A stretch of DNA of 64,000 nucleotides from VXNE01 sp965200505 (GCA_965200505.1 OZ241343.1:3720001-3784000), one strand, 5' to 3'. Shown: positions 43,675 to 54,540, numbered from the stretch's first letter. Numbers and translations: made by a program. The notes: generated by a model from the letters alone, not told the origin.

Positions 43675-44142
43675 TTGACCGCCCAGCCAGTGGAGATCTT
43701 CACGGACGGCGCCTGCCGCGGCAACCCCGGCCCAGGCGGCTGGGCCGCGCTCCTGCGCGGTGGCGATGAAGAGCGCTGGCTGTCGGGGGCTACCCCGCGC
43801 ACCACCAACAACCGCATGGAGTTGATGGCCGCCATCGAGGCGTTGGGCGCGTTGGAGGCGCCTTGCCGGGCGCGTCTGACCACGGACTCCGAGTACGTCC
43901 GGCAAGGCATCACGCGCTGGATGGGGCGCTGGAAGGCGAACGGCTGGCGCACCGCGTCGCGCCAGCCAGTGAAGAACCGAGACCTTTGGGAGCGCTTGGA
44001 TGCGCTGGCGGACCGTCACCAAATCGACTGGGTGTGGGTGAAGGGGCACAGCGGCCACGCCGAGAACGAGGCGGTGGATGGCGCCGCCAACGCCGCCATC
44101 GACGCCATGTTGAACGGCGCTGCGGGTGGCGGCAACCCATGA
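43675..44142 (+). CDS. rnhA: ribonuclease HI
   Basis: 155 residues. TTG 43675 is chosen because it reproduces the E. coli opening (nMxxQxVEIFTDG); GTG 43690 would drop five residues. Motifs include VEIFTDGACRGNPGPGGWAA, TTNNRMELMAAIEAL, LTTDSEYVRQGITRWM and WVKGHSGHAENEAVD, containing the catalytic D, E, D, H and D. Removes RNA from RNA-DNA hybrids. Its stop overlaps the dnaQ start by 4 bp on the same strand, whereas rnhA and dnaQ are divergent in E. coli. Confidence 0.93.
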   Translation: MTAQPVEIFTDGACRGNPGPGGWAALLRGGDEERWLSGATPRTTNNRMELMAAIEALGALEAPCRARLTTDSEYVRQGITRWMGRWKANGWRTASRQPVKNRDLWERLDALADRHQIDWVWVKGHSGHAENEAVDGAANAAIDAMLNGAAGGGNP

Positions 44143-44855
44143 GGCAAGTGGTTCTGGACACGGAGACCACGGGCCTTGAGCCGGCCCGCGGCCATCGTGT
44201 GCTGGAAATCGGCGCCGTGGAAATCATCGACCGGCGGGTCACCGGCGAGCACTTCCATCGCTACATCCACCCGCAGCGTGAAATCGACGACGCCGCCATC
44301 GAAGTGCATGGCTTGACGCTGTCGCGCTTGCTGGACAAGCCGAAGTTCGAGGAGGTGGTGGCAGAGTTCCTCGCCTTCGTGCGCGACGCCGAGGTCATCA
44401 TCCACAACGCGCCGTTCGACGTGTCCTTCATCGACTACGAGCTGTCGCTGCTGCCCACCGGCCCGCGCTCCATCGCGGACATCTGCAAGGTGACGGATTC
44501 GCTCGCCTTGGCGCGCCACAAGCATCCGGGCCAACAGAACAACTTGGACGCCCTGTGCCGCCGCTACGAGGTCGATAACTCGCAGCGCGAGTTGCACGGC
44601 GCGTTGCTCGATGCCGAGATTCTGGCGGACGTCTATCTGCTGATGACGGGCGGCCAAGCGTCGCTCTTCGCATCGGACGCACCGGGAGCGGGCGAGGCCC
44701 AGGCGACGGTGTCCCGCTTGCCGGCGGACCGCCCGCGGCTGGTCGTCATCTGCGCGACCCCGGCCGAGTGCGCGGCCCACGAGGCGCGGCTCGACAGCTT
44801 GGACGGGCAGTGTGAAGGCGGCAGCGTGTGGCGGCGCCTCGCAAAGGCGGGTTAG
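44139..44855 (+). CDS. dnaQ: DNA polymerase III epsilon subunit (3'-5' proofreading exonuclease)
   Basis: 238 residues of the DEDDh class. ExoI is VLDTETTGLEP, ExoII is IIHNAPFDVSFIDYE, and ExoIII is HGALLDAEILADVY with the catalytic histidine. The C-terminal tail would bind the polymerase alpha subunit. It is translationally coupled to rnhA. Confidence 0.93.
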   Translation: MRQVVLDTETTGLEPARGHRVLEIGAVEIIDRRVTGEHFHRYIHPQREIDDAAIEVHGLTLSRLLDKPKFEEVVAEFLAFVRDAEVIIHNAPFDVSFIDYELSLLPTGPRSIADICKVTDSLALARHKHPGQQNNLDALCRRYEVDNSQRELHGALLDAEILADVYLLMTGGQASLFASDAPGAGEAQATVSRLPADRPRLVVICATPAECAAHEARLDSLDGQCEGGSVWRRLAKAG

Positions 44856-44880
44856 GGCGCACCACCGCAGGGAGAGTGCC

Positions 44881-45738
44881 TTGTCGTATCACTGGCCAAC
44901 GGAACCCGACGCCTTCGAGTCCCTGCCGGCGGCGCCGGAAGACGCCGACGGCGACGACGCGCTCTACTTCGCCTACATGGACGACGAGATCCTCTGCGTG
45001 AGCGAGGGCGGGTTGCCGCGCCCCCTCACCCGCGACGAGTTCCGTTGGCTGGATGTGGAAGTGGGTTGGAAGCACTTCCTGGGGCGTTGGCAGGGCCGCT
45101 CGTGCTATGCGCTGGCCATCACCGGCCGTGTGCCCGAGGGGTTCGCGCGGGTGGGCCTGCGGGCGTGGCTCGGGCGCGTGGAACCGGCCTTCTTCTACCT
45201 TGCCGGACGCGCCAAGCAGATCGTCGAATGGCACCGCGACCATCGCCACTGCGGGCGCTGCGGCGCCCCCATGCGGGAGCACGACGTGGATCGCGCCATG
45301 CACTGCGACGCTTGCGGCCTCACCAGCTATCCGCGCATCTCACCCAGCATCATCGTGTTGGTGCGGCGTGGCGAGGAGATGCTGCTGGCGCGTAACGCCC
45401 GCTGGCCGGCGGGGATGTTCAGCACCCTGGCGGGCTTTGTCGAACCGGGCGAATCCATCGAGCAGACCGTGCATCGGGAAGTGCATGAGGAGGTGGGCAT
45501 CGCCGTCGCCAATCTGCGGTACTTGGGCAGCCAGTCGTGGCCGTTCCCCAATTCGCTGATGCTCGGCTTCCATGCGGACTACGCCGGCGGCGACATCGTG
45601 TGCGCCGACGACGAAATCTCCGAAGCGCGCTGGTTCCACCACAGCCAACCGCCCAACGTGCCGCCGAGCACCGCGATTTCGGGTTGGCTCATCGACGCAT
45701 TCGTGGCCGAAATGAACGGCGGGGCCGAACGCCGCTAG
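44881..45738 (+). CDS. nudC: NADH pyrophosphatase / RNA NAD-cap hydrolase
   Basis: 285 residues from TTG 44881, preceded by a GCAGGGAGAG RBS. The zinc ribbon is CGRCGAPMREHDVDRAMHCD followed by AC. The Nudix box GFVEPGESIEQTVHREVHEE continues VGI and fits GX5EX7REUXEEXGU. The NudC-specific SQSWPFPNSLMLGF follows. Hydrolyses NADH to NMNH and AMP and can remove NAD caps from RNA. It begins 25 bp after dnaQ and is probably in the same transcript. Confidence 0.92.
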   Translation: MSYHWPTEPDAFESLPAAPEDADGDDALYFAYMDDEILCVSEGGLPRPLTRDEFRWLDVEVGWKHFLGRWQGRSCYALAITGRVPEGFARVGLRAWLGRVEPAFFYLAGRAKQIVEWHRDHRHCGRCGAPMREHDVDRAMHCDACGLTSYPRISPSIIVLVRRGEEMLLARNARWPAGMFSTLAGFVEPGESIEQTVHREVHEEVGIAVANLRYLGSQSWPFPNSLMLGFHADYAGGDIVCADDEISEARWFHHSQPPNVPPSTAISGWLIDAFVAEMNGGAERR

Positions 45739-46085
45739 GGCGGCACCGCGGTCGCCGGGCCGCCGAACGCGGCCATGAGCGCGAAGGTGAGCGTGAGGTG
45801 GCCGTCCGCGCGGAACTTGCCGGCCATGAACGCCGCCACGAAGTCGCCACCGCCGCCGAGCAGGGCCAACGCCGTTTCCGCCGAGTCGAAGCGAAACATG
45901 GCCTCCGGTTGCAAACGGTCGTCGAAACGAACGCCGGCATCGGAGATGGCGCATACCAGCGGGGGCAGGGCGCCGATGGCGAGGCCCACCCGCACATCGC
46001 AGCCGGCGACGCCCGCCCGGCCCCGCGCCGCCAATGTCTCGCGCAGCCGAGCGCGGGCTTCCATCGCACCTTCCCCTTGCGCCAT
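45735..46085 (-). CDS. SCP2-like sterol-carrier-fold protein, small
   Basis: 116 residues from ATG 46085; an in-frame codon at 46139 would add 18. The segment MFRFDSAETALALLGGGGDF followed by AAFMAGKFRADGHLTLTFAL resembles the C-terminal half of SCP2 sterol-transfer domains, with the characteristic ligand-tunnel helices. No specific function can be assigned. It converges with nudC, overlapping its stop by 4 bp, and diverges from sohB. Confidence 0.55.
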   Translation of the reverse strand: MAQGEGAMEARARLRETLAARGRAGVAGCDVRVGLAIGALPPLVCAISDAGVRFDDRLQPEAMFRFDSAETALALLGGGGDFVAAFMAGKFRADGHLTLTFALMAAFGGPATAVPP

Positions 46086-46167
46086 CGGCCACCGTCGCAA
46101 CACCGCCGTGTGATAGATTACATCGCTTTGCGCCCCCACCGGCTTGACGCCGGCCTTGGAATCGTCA

Positions 46168-47178
46168 ATGGATTACCTGTTCGACTACTTGGGCTTTCTG
46201 GCCAAGACGGTGACCATCGTCGCCGCCGTGCTGGTGTTGCTCGGCGCGGCCGCCGCCCGCCGTCACCGTCCACCGGCAGCGCACATCGAGGTCACGTGCC
46301 TGAACGACCGGTTGCGGGAGCTGCGCAACGCGGTGCAGCAGGCCATGTCGACGCCGGCCGAGTTCAAGAAGCGGCTGAAGCGCGAGAACAAGGCTGTGGA
46401 ACGCGAGCTCAAGGCCGGCGACGACAAGCCGCGCATCTTCGTCGTGAACTTCAAAGGCGACCTCGAAGCGTCCGCGCTCATCAGCCTGCGCAATGAAGTG
46501 ACGGCGATCCTCACCAGCGCCAAGGATGGCGACGAAGTGCTGGTACGCATCGAGAGCGGCGGCGGGCTGGTGCATGCCTACGGTTTGGGCGCCTCCCAAC
46601 TGTCGCGCATCAAGGGCAAGGGCATCCGCTTGGTGGCGGCCATCGACAAGGTGGCGGCCAGCGGTGGCTACCTCATGGCGGCGGTGGCGGACCGCATCTT
46701 GGCGGCGCCGTTCGCCGTGGTCGGTTCCATCGGCGTCGCCGCGCAGGTGCCGAACGTCCACCGCTTGCTGAAGAAGCACGATGTGGACTTCGAGGTGCTC
46801 ACGGCCGGCGAGTACAAGCGTACGCTCACGGTGTTTGGCGAGAACACGGAAACGGGGCGGGAGAAGTTCCTGGAGGAGCTGGAGGACGTTCATGCGCTCT
46901 TCAAGCAGTTCGTCGGCGACAACCGCCCGGCGCTCGACGTGGGCGCCGTCGCCACCGGCGAGAGCTGGTACGGGCAACGCGCCATCGACCGCAAACTGGT
47001 GGACGAGCTCAGCACTTCGGACGAATACCTGATGTCGGCCTGCGACGACAAGAACGTCTTCGAGGTGGCTTGGGTGGAGCCCAAGAAGCCCATCGAGCGC
47101 GCCTTCGAGCTGATGGTCAACTCCGCGCCCGTGCAGCGTGTGCTGGGCTGGCTGTCGGGTGCGCGGGGCACGGGCTAA
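46168..47178 (+). CDS. sohB: inner-membrane serine protease SohB (peptidase S49)
   Basis: 336 residues. The N-terminal membrane helix (LAKTVTIVAAVLVLLGAAAA) is followed by a charged coil and the S49 domain. The catalytic serine is in KVAASGGYLMAAVADRI and the general-base lysine probably in AGEYKRTLTVFG. VGSIGVAAQVPNVHRLL is a family hallmark. Suggested by homology to act in quality control of exported proteins. ATG 46168 gives the conserved MDYLFDYLGFLAKT start. Confidence 0.9.
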   Translation: MDYLFDYLGFLAKTVTIVAAVLVLLGAAAARRHRPPAAHIEVTCLNDRLRELRNAVQQAMSTPAEFKKRLKRENKAVERELKAGDDKPRIFVVNFKGDLEASALISLRNEVTAILTSAKDGDEVLVRIESGGGLVHAYGLGASQLSRIKGKGIRLVAAIDKVAASGGYLMAAVADRILAAPFAVVGSIGVAAQVPNVHRLLKKHDVDFEVLTAGEYKRTLTVFGENTETGREKFLEELEDVHALFKQFVGDNRPALDVGAVATGESWYGQRAIDRKLVDELSTSDEYLMSACDDKNVFEVAWVEPKKPIERAFELMVNSAPVQRVLGWLSGARGTG

Positions 47179-47237
47179 ACGGGAGCAGGGCGGCCACGGG
47201 CGGGAAGTCGCTTGCGCCGCCAAGGGAGGAGAGGGAC

Positions 47238-48233
47238 ATGAGCACATTCCGGGCGTTCCGGGTGGAGAAAGACGCCGCCGGCGGCTTCAGCCGCGCCGTG
47301 GTGGAGCGGGATGACGACGAGCTGCCGGCCGGCGACCTGTTGGTGGCCGTGAACTACTCCTCGCTCAACTACAAGGATGGCCTCTCCGCCACGGGCAATC
47401 CGGGCGTCACCCGCAAGTTTCCCCACACGCCGGGCATCGACGCCGCCGGTGTGGTGCTCGAATCCACCGACGCGGCCTTCCAGCCCGGCGACGAGATCGT
47501 CGCCATCGGCTTCGACCTCGGCATGAACACCCCCGGCGGCTTCGGCGAACGCATCCGCATCCCGGCCGGTTGGGCCGTGCCGTTGCCGGCCGGCTTGAGC
47601 TTGGAGGAGAGCATGATTCTCGGCACCGCCGGGTTCACCGCGGCGCTCTCAGTGGACAAGCTCGAAGGGGCGGGAATGGCGCCGGACGGCGGCCCGGTGT
47701 TGGTGACGGGCGCCACCGGCGGTGTGGGCTCCGTGGCCGTCAAGCTCCTGGCCCAGCTCGGCTACGAGGTGCATGCCGTCACCGGCAAGGAAAGCCAACA
47801 TGGCTTCCTGCGCGGCTTGGGCGCCGCGCAAATCCTCTCCCGGGAGGCCGCCGCGGAAGGCACCGGCAAGCCGCTGTTGCGGGAGACATGGGGCGGCGTG
47901 GTGGATACGGTGGGCGGCGACATCCTGTTCAACGCGGTGAAGTCCCTGCGCTACGGGGCGAGCGTCGCGGCTTGCGGGCTGGTCGCCTCGCCGGCGTTCC
48001 CGGCCACCGTGCTGCCTTTCATCCTGCGCCATGTGAACCTGCTCGGCGTGGATTCGGTGGAGCTGCCCTTGGATCGCAAACGCGACATCTGGAGCAAGCT
48101 CGCCGGCCCTTGGCAGCTCACGGGCTTGGCCGAGCTCAAGCGGCCGTTGACCTTGGCCGGCTTGTCGGACGCCATCGATCTGATCCTCGCCGGGCAAATG
48201 GTGGGGCGGGGCGTGTTGGACCTCAGCGCCTAA
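47238..48233 (+). CDS. YhdH/AcuI-type zinc-free MDR oxidoreductase (acrylyl-CoA reductase family)
   Basis: 331 residues. A strong RBS (AAGGGAGGAGAGGG) precedes ATG 47238. SSLNYKDGLSATGNPGVTRK and FPHTPGIDAAGVV, then VTGATGGVGSVAVKLLAQLG (NADPH-binding) and SLRYGASVAACGLVASPAFP, place it in the YhdH/YhfP group. AcuI members reduce acrylyl-CoA to propionyl-CoA and detoxify acrylate. It is monocistronic, and no dddP/acuK/prpE-type neighbour is present, so the physiological substrate stays open. Confidence 0.88.
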   Translation: MSTFRAFRVEKDAAGGFSRAVVERDDDELPAGDLLVAVNYSSLNYKDGLSATGNPGVTRKFPHTPGIDAAGVVLESTDAAFQPGDEIVAIGFDLGMNTPGGFGERIRIPAGWAVPLPAGLSLEESMILGTAGFTAALSVDKLEGAGMAPDGGPVLVTGATGGVGSVAVKLLAQLGYEVHAVTGKESQHGFLRGLGAAQILSREAAAEGTGKPLLRETWGGVVDTVGGDILFNAVKSLRYGASVAACGLVASPAFPATVLPFILRHVNLLGVDSVELPLDRKRDIWSKLAGPWQLTGLAELKRPLTLAGLSDAIDLILAGQMVGRGVLDLSA

Positions 48234-48238
48234 CACCT

Positions 48239-49408
48239 TCAATCGCGGCGCAACGCCTCCGCCACCGCGATGGGGCTCGGATAGCGGAAGATCACCAAGT
48301 AGATCGAGGCCACCAAGGTGATCACCGTGGCACCCTGCACGACGTGGGCCGCGGCGGCATCCAGCAGCGCCCCCTGCATGGCCACCGCGGTCACCAACAG
48401 CGAGAACTCGCTCGCTTGGCCCAGGCGGCAGCCCACCTCCCAAGCCGTCGCCCGGGTTTCGCCCTGCCACGTCAACAGGTAGCGGAACACGAGGGGCTTG
48501 AGCCCGAGCAGCAGGCCGGCCAGCACGATGGCCGGGGCCAGCACCTCGATCAGCAACCGTGGATCGATGGCCGCGCCGACGGCGAAGAAGAACAGGATCA
48601 GGAAAAAGTCCCGCAGCGGTCGCAGCGTCTCGGTGATGTACTGCGCGATGGGCGAGTTGGCCAGCGACACCCCGGCGATGATGGCGCCCACCTCGAACGA
48701 CATGCCGGCCATGTGCGCCACGCTGGCCACCGTGAGGCACCAGCCCACCGCCAAGAGAAAGATGAACTCGCCAAACGCGTCGAACCGCTTGAGGAGTGGA
48801 ATCACCACGAACTTGACGCCGGCGAACGCCGCCACGCCCACCGCCGGCAGGGCCACGACGGCCTTCCCCAAGTTGGCCAGCCCGCCGCCGGCGTCCGGGG
48901 CCAACCCGGCCAACAGGATCAGCGCGACGATGGCGATGAGATCCTGAATGAGCAACAGGCTGATGACGACCTCGCCCGTGTGACGGTGGTGCAGCACCGT
49001 GGTCGGCAACAGCTTGATGCCGACGATGGTGCTGGAGAACACGCTGGCGATGCCGGCGATCAACGCCACTTGGTTGGCGAAGCCGAAGAGCTTGAGCGCC
49101 GCGAACCCCAAGGCGAAGAACGCCGCCGAGCTCACGAGGGCGGTGACGATGGACGCCCCCGCCATGTTCCGGAGCTTGCTTGGCGGCAAGTCCAGCCCCA
49201 AGAGGAACAACAGGAAGATGATGCCGATCTCGCCGATGTCCTGAATGAACGCGGCGTCGGGAATCCAGCCGAGGCCGTGCGGGCCAATCGCCACCCCGAT
49301 GCCGATGTAGGCCACCAGCAGGGGCTGGCGCGTGTAGAGCGCGGCGGTCGCCAGCACCGTGGCGCCGGCGAAGATCAGGAAGAAGGATTCGATGACACCG
49401 AATGGCAT
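48239..49408 (-). CDS. CPA2-family cation:proton antiporter (no regulatory domain)
   Basis: 389 residues from ATG 49408 (a TTG at 49417 is also in frame). About 12 hydrophobic helices are visible. LLLFLLGLDLPPSKLRNM, IASVFSSTIVGIKLLPTT, LLIQDLIAIVALILLAGLAP and LGQASEFSLLVTAVA are typical of the Kef/RosB-type exchanger domain. The C-terminal TrkA-N domain of KefB/KefC is missing, so it is a membrane-domain-only form. It converges on the oxidoreductase gene with a 5-bp gap. Confidence 0.85.
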   Translation of the reverse strand: MPFGVIESFFLIFAGATVLATAALYTRQPLLVAYIGIGVAIGPHGLGWIPDAAFIQDIGEIGIIFLLFLLGLDLPPSKLRNMAGASIVTALVSSAAFFALGFAALKLFGFANQVALIAGIASVFSSTIVGIKLLPTTVLHHRHTGEVVISLLLIQDLIAIVALILLAGLAPDAGGGLANLGKAVVALPAVGVAAFAGVKFVVIPLLKRFDAFGEFIFLLAVGWCLTVASVAHMAGMSFEVGAIIAGVSLANSPIAQYITETLRPLRDFFLILFFFAVGAAIDPRLLIEVLAPAIVLAGLLLGLKPLVFRYLLTWQGETRATAWEVGCRLGQASEFSLLVTAVAMQGALLDAAAAHVVQGATVITLVASIYLVIFRYPSPIAVAEALRRD

Positions 49409-49459
49409 GGCGGGCAAGGGTAGCGGATGACGCGGCGAGCCGCCGCCTTCAACCTCGCC

Positions 49460-49943
49460 TCAAGCGCTTGGCTTTGCTTGTCGTCGAAACGCCGGCAGGG
49501 GTTGTCGGACACTGCCTTGGTAGTGGTCCGTCATGGCGCTCATGGCCGCGATGGCGGTTTTCGCTGCGCGGTCATCGGCGAGCACGAAGGCGTCGAAGCC
49601 TGAGCGGTGCAGGTAGGGCGCCAGATCGGGCAGGATGTCGCCGTAGGCGCGCAACTCGCCGTCAAACCCGTGGCGCGAGCGCAACAGCATGCCCAGCGAA
49701 ATGCCGCGGCCATCGGTGAAGGCGGGGAAGTGGATGGCGACCAGCGCCACCCGGTCGAGGAACGGCGTACACGCCTCGGGTTCCGCGTCGCCGGCCAGCC
49801 ACACGCCGAGGTGTCGCGCGGAATCGAGCGCGGCGCCATGTTCCAGCCAGGCGGCCAACGGCAGAATCGAGCGGTCGCGCACCGTGGCGGGCGGCACCGG
49901 CGCCTCCAACAACGTCCAGTCGTCCCGCGCCACCACGCGCTCC

Positions 49944-49960
<17 letters not shown>
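49460..49960 (-). CDS. DUF934 protein, sulfite-reductase partner
   Basis: 166 residues from ATG 49960, overlapping the 3' end of the reductase gene by 17 bp. The conserved segments are LAAWLEHGAALDSARHLGVW, ALVAIHFPAFTDGRGISLG and ELRAYGDILPDLAPYLHRSG. DUF934 genes follow cysI-like reductases across proteobacteria and are often annotated as oxidoreductases, but the biochemical role is not established. Expression is surely coupled to cysI. Confidence 0.82.
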
Positions 49961-51602
<1,642 letters not shown>

Positions 51603-51665
51603 TGCCGCGGCAACCCTTAAGGAGCGGGGCGCACCTTAGCAGCCCGCCGGCGATGCGAGAACTAA

Positions 51666-51693
51666 CGCCTCGTTCTATGCATAGAACAAGGCG
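51666..51693 (-). promoter_or_regulatory. 28-bp palindrome upstream of cysI (candidate operator)
   Basis: The perfect 16-bp palindrome GTTCTATGCATAGAAC (51672-51687) is flanked by complementary CGCCT and AGGCG arms, with a single mismatched pair (71/88) in 28 bp. It lies 64 bp upstream of the cysI start. There is no T tract, so an operator for a dimeric regulator is more likely than a terminator of the converging transcript. Confidence 0.5.
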
Positions 51694-51759
51694 GCGTCAC
51701 CCGGCTGCGGAAAGCGCTCCCGCGGCACACTGGCCCGGTGGCCATCCGGGCCGGTGGCG

Positions 51760-54324
51760 CTAATCGAAGGCGTAGCTCAGACGCACATACACGAAACGTC
51801 CCGCCAACCCGAAGGGCGTGTCGTTCGGATAGCGAATGCCCCAGAGGATGTTCGAGAGATGCGTTTTGGCGAGCTCAGTGGGCAGTTCGTCGAACACGTT
51901 GTCGATGCCGACCGTCGCCTGCACGGCGCCGGCGGTGGCGCGACCTTCGAGGTCCACCGTGGTGCCGGCATCCACTTCCACGCGCCCGGTGTCGATGGGA
52001 TGCTGGATGGTCTCGCCGTAGTGGTTGGCGCGGACGGTGAGGCCAAAGCCGCCACGCGTCCAATCCACGGTGAGGTTCGCTTGGCGACGGGGTTGGCCGC
52101 GCTCCAGCAACTCCTCCGCCCAGCCGCCAAAGTAGTTGGCGAAGGTGAGCCCGGCCGGCGCTCCGTTCGGCAGCATGGTCTTCTCGATCTCCGTCTTGTT
52201 GGAGTGTCCGCTCGCGGTCACGAGCAGCGAGCCACCGGCGGCGGGGAAGCCGAGCTGCGCCGTCAAATCCACCCCTTGTGTGCGCGTGTTCACGCCATTG
52301 AAGAAGAACGCCGCCGTGGCCACGTTCTCGTTGGCGCAGGCGGCCATGGCGGCACAGCCGATGCCGAGGGAGCGCACCACGCGGTCGTCGATGTTCGTGC
52401 GGTAGAAGTCCGCCGCGAGGCGCAGGCCAAGCGGGTGGTCGGCCGGCGCGTAAACGATGCCGGCGCTCACGTTCTCGGACGTTTCGTGCTCCAAGGCATC
52501 CACCCCGAAGGCGCGGGCGATGGCGTGGCCCTCATTGGCCACGAAGGTGGTGGTCAGCCCCTCTTCGCTGCCGACGAACACCACGGAGTTGAAACGTCGT
52601 TGCGACAGGCTCGGTGCCCGGAAGCCGGTGGAGAAGGCGGCGCGCAAGGCCAAGTCATCGCCCAGCGGCACCCGCGCCGCGACCCGCCCGGTGCTCTGGG
52701 CGCCGGCGTCGCTGTAGTTCTCGGCGCGCAGGGCGGCGCTCACGCTCAGCCAGGAGAGCTCAGCCGCCAGGTCCACATAGGCCGCTTGGCTGGAGCGGCT
52801 GTCGTCACTCATGCGCTCGTTGCGCGGGCTGTAGCCCGGATAGCCTTGGAAGCCACAGGCCGCCACGGCGCCGTCGATGGGCGTGCCGTCCGGCGCCACG
52901 GCGAACGCCCCAAAGTCATCCACGTGGGGCAGGCCGCAGGACCACGACGCTTCATCGCCGGCGCGCTGCTGATAGCTCTCACGGCGGTGTTCGAGGCCGG
53001 CGGCGAGCGCCATGCCGTTGTCGAACTCGCGGCGGGCGTCGAAGTTGAAGGTGAGCTGGTCGAACTCGATGGCGCCGCTGTCGCCGGACCGCGGGCCGGC
53101 ATTGCCCATGATCTCCGCCACGCCGGCCATCGGGTTGTCGGCCAAGTATTGCGCGGCGACCGAGGCGTTGATGCTGTTGGAGACGCCGAACTTGAACTCG
53201 TTCCAGCCGTAGGCGGCGCTGAAGTCGAGCGCCCATCCAGCCGTGTCGCGGCGGGCGCCGAACACCAACGAGCGGTCCTCGATGCGCGACTCCTCATAGG
53301 GCAGGAACCCTTGGGGATAGACCGGGTGCGCATTGCGGTTGTGGAAGTTCACCGCTGCCGGCAGGATCACATCCCACCCCGGGCCGGGGCCGCCGGCGCC
53401 GGTTTGGACGCCTTCCCAATACTGGTAGCGGAACCGATAAGCGCCGCTGGAAAGCCCCTCACGGCGCGATGCGCCGCCGAAGGCGTACAGTTCCAACGTG
53501 TCGCTCACGGGCAGGGCGGCGTTGATGAACGCGGCGCGGTTTTCGTGTTCCGGTGAGCTGTCCACGATGAGCCGGTCTTGGTAGTTCGGGTCGAAACCGC
53601 CGTTGCCGCCGTTGCGCAGCAGCGCATGCTCGTCATGCCACTCGCCGGTGATGTGGACGAAGCCACCGTCGCCGATGCCGAAGCCGCCCGTCACGGTGGC
53701 ACCGAGGCGGTCGCCGCCGGCGCCGCCGGCGGTGCCGCCATAGAGCGTCAGTTCACCGCGGTCCGCATCTTCCTTCAAGACGATGTTAATCACCCCGGCG
53801 ATGGCGTCGGAGCCATATTGGGCGGCGGCGCCGTCGCGCAGCACTTCCACGCGGCCGACGGCGGCCATGGGGATGGCGCGCAGGTCCGTGCCGCCGGTGC
53901 CCCAACCGATCACGCCGTCCAACACCCGCAGCCACGCCATGCCGTGGCGCCGCTTGCCGTTGATGAGCACCAAGGTTTGGTCTGGGCTCATGCCGCGCAG
54001 CGTGGCCGGGTTCAGCAGCCCGCCGTCGCCGATGGAATTGCGCGAGTAGTTGAAGGACGGCGCCAGCTTCGAGAGGGCGGCGCCGAGGTCCTGCTCGCCG
54101 CTGCTCTCGAAATCCAACTCGCGGTACACATCCGCCGGCACGGCCAGTTCTTCCGAGCGGCTCTCATCCCGCGCCCGGCTGCCGACGGTCACGACGACCT
54201 CATCGACCACCGGCTCGTTTGTGCCTTCGGCGTTTGCTTGGGCATTCGCCGCTTGACAGAGCCCAAGGGCCGTTCCAGCGAGGGTGACAGCCGTCAGATG
54301 GCGGACGGATGGGGAGTTGCGCAC
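51760..54324 (-). CDS. TonB-dependent receptor (large, unknown ligand)
   Basis: 854 residues. The start is GTG 54324, behind an AAGGAG RBS. A signal peptide (TLAGTALGLCQAANAQA) is followed by VVDEVVVTVGSRARDESR, where the TonB box and plug begin. The plug has PATLRGMSPDQTLVLINGKR, VEVLRDGAAAQYGSDAIAGV and INIVLKED. The barrel ends with RFVYVRLSYAFD. The plug resembles iron-complex or nutrient receptors of the COG1629/COG4771 type. A TTGACA-16-TATAGT promoter is visible upstream, and an insertion sequence lies just beyond it. Confidence 0.87.
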   Translation of the reverse strand: MRNSPSVRHLTAVTLAGTALGLCQAANAQANAEGTNEPVVDEVVVTVGSRARDESRSEELAVPADVYRELDFESSGEQDLGAALSKLAPSFNYSRNSIGDGGLLNPATLRGMSPDQTLVLINGKRRHGMAWLRVLDGVIGWGTGGTDLRAIPMAAVGRVEVLRDGAAAQYGSDAIAGVINIVLKEDADRGELTLYGGTAGGAGGDRLGATVTGGFGIGDGGFVHITGEWHDEHALLRNGGNGGFDPNYQDRLIVDSSPEHENRAAFINAALPVSDTLELYAFGGASRREGLSSGAYRFRYQYWEGVQTGAGGPGPGWDVILPAAVNFHNRNAHPVYPQGFLPYEESRIEDRSLVFGARRDTAGWALDFSAAYGWNEFKFGVSNSINASVAAQYLADNPMAGVAEIMGNAGPRSGDSGAIEFDQLTFNFDARREFDNGMALAAGLEHRRESYQQRAGDEASWSCGLPHVDDFGAFAVAPDGTPIDGAVAACGFQGYPGYSPRNERMSDDSRSSQAAYVDLAAELSWLSVSAALRAENYSDAGAQSTGRVAARVPLGDDLALRAAFSTGFRAPSLSQRRFNSVVFVGSEEGLTTTFVANEGHAIARAFGVDALEHETSENVSAGIVYAPADHPLGLRLAADFYRTNIDDRVVRSLGIGCAAMAACANENVATAAFFFNGVNTRTQGVDLTAQLGFPAAGGSLLVTASGHSNKTEIEKTMLPNGAPAGLTFANYFGGWAEELLERGQPRRQANLTVDWTRGGFGLTVRANHYGETIQHPIDTGRVEVDAGTTVDLEGRATAGAVQATVGIDNVFDELPTELAKTHLSNILWGIRYPNDTPFGLAGRFVYVRLSYAFD

Positions 54325-54441
54325 GGTTTTGCTCCTTCATGCCTCAAATCTGACCGCGTTGGCCCTGCGCCAAAGCGACCAAGGGCGGGACCGTTCCATG
54401 TCCCGGCAAGCCACGCCATGATGGCCCCGCAAGTGACGGCA

Positions 54442-54469
54442 ACTATAGCGACGGGTCGATTGCTGTCAA
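54442..54469 (-). promoter_or_regulatory. sigma-70 promoter of the receptor gene at 51760-54324
   Basis: On the minus strand TTGACA (54469-54464) and TATAGT (54447-54442) are separated by 16 bp, about 118 bp before the GTG start. The -35 element is only about 24 bp from the end of the insertion sequence, so the promoter core is intact but any upstream activator site was displaced. Confidence 0.65.
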
Positions 54470-54492
54470 GGCAAGGCCGGCCCGGTGTAAAT

Positions 54493-54540
54493 GCAAAGCA
54501 GAAATGTCCCCTTTTGTGCAAAGCAGAAATGTCCCCTTGC
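54493..54540 (+). repeat. left terminal repeat of the insertion sequence, two iterations
   Basis: The unit GCAAAGCAGAAATGTCCCCT occurs at 54493 and again at 54518, 25 bp apart. The outer copy matches the complement of the right end at 56014-56034 with two mismatches (GCAAAGCxGxAATGTCCCCTT). Confidence 0.8.

Noticed and set aside
51672..51687. Palindrome near cysI read as an intrinsic terminator of the receptor gene
   Set aside because: The receptor gene lies on the same strand and starts further upstream; its transcript would end near 51760, but no T tract follows the hairpin on that strand. An operator is the simpler reading.
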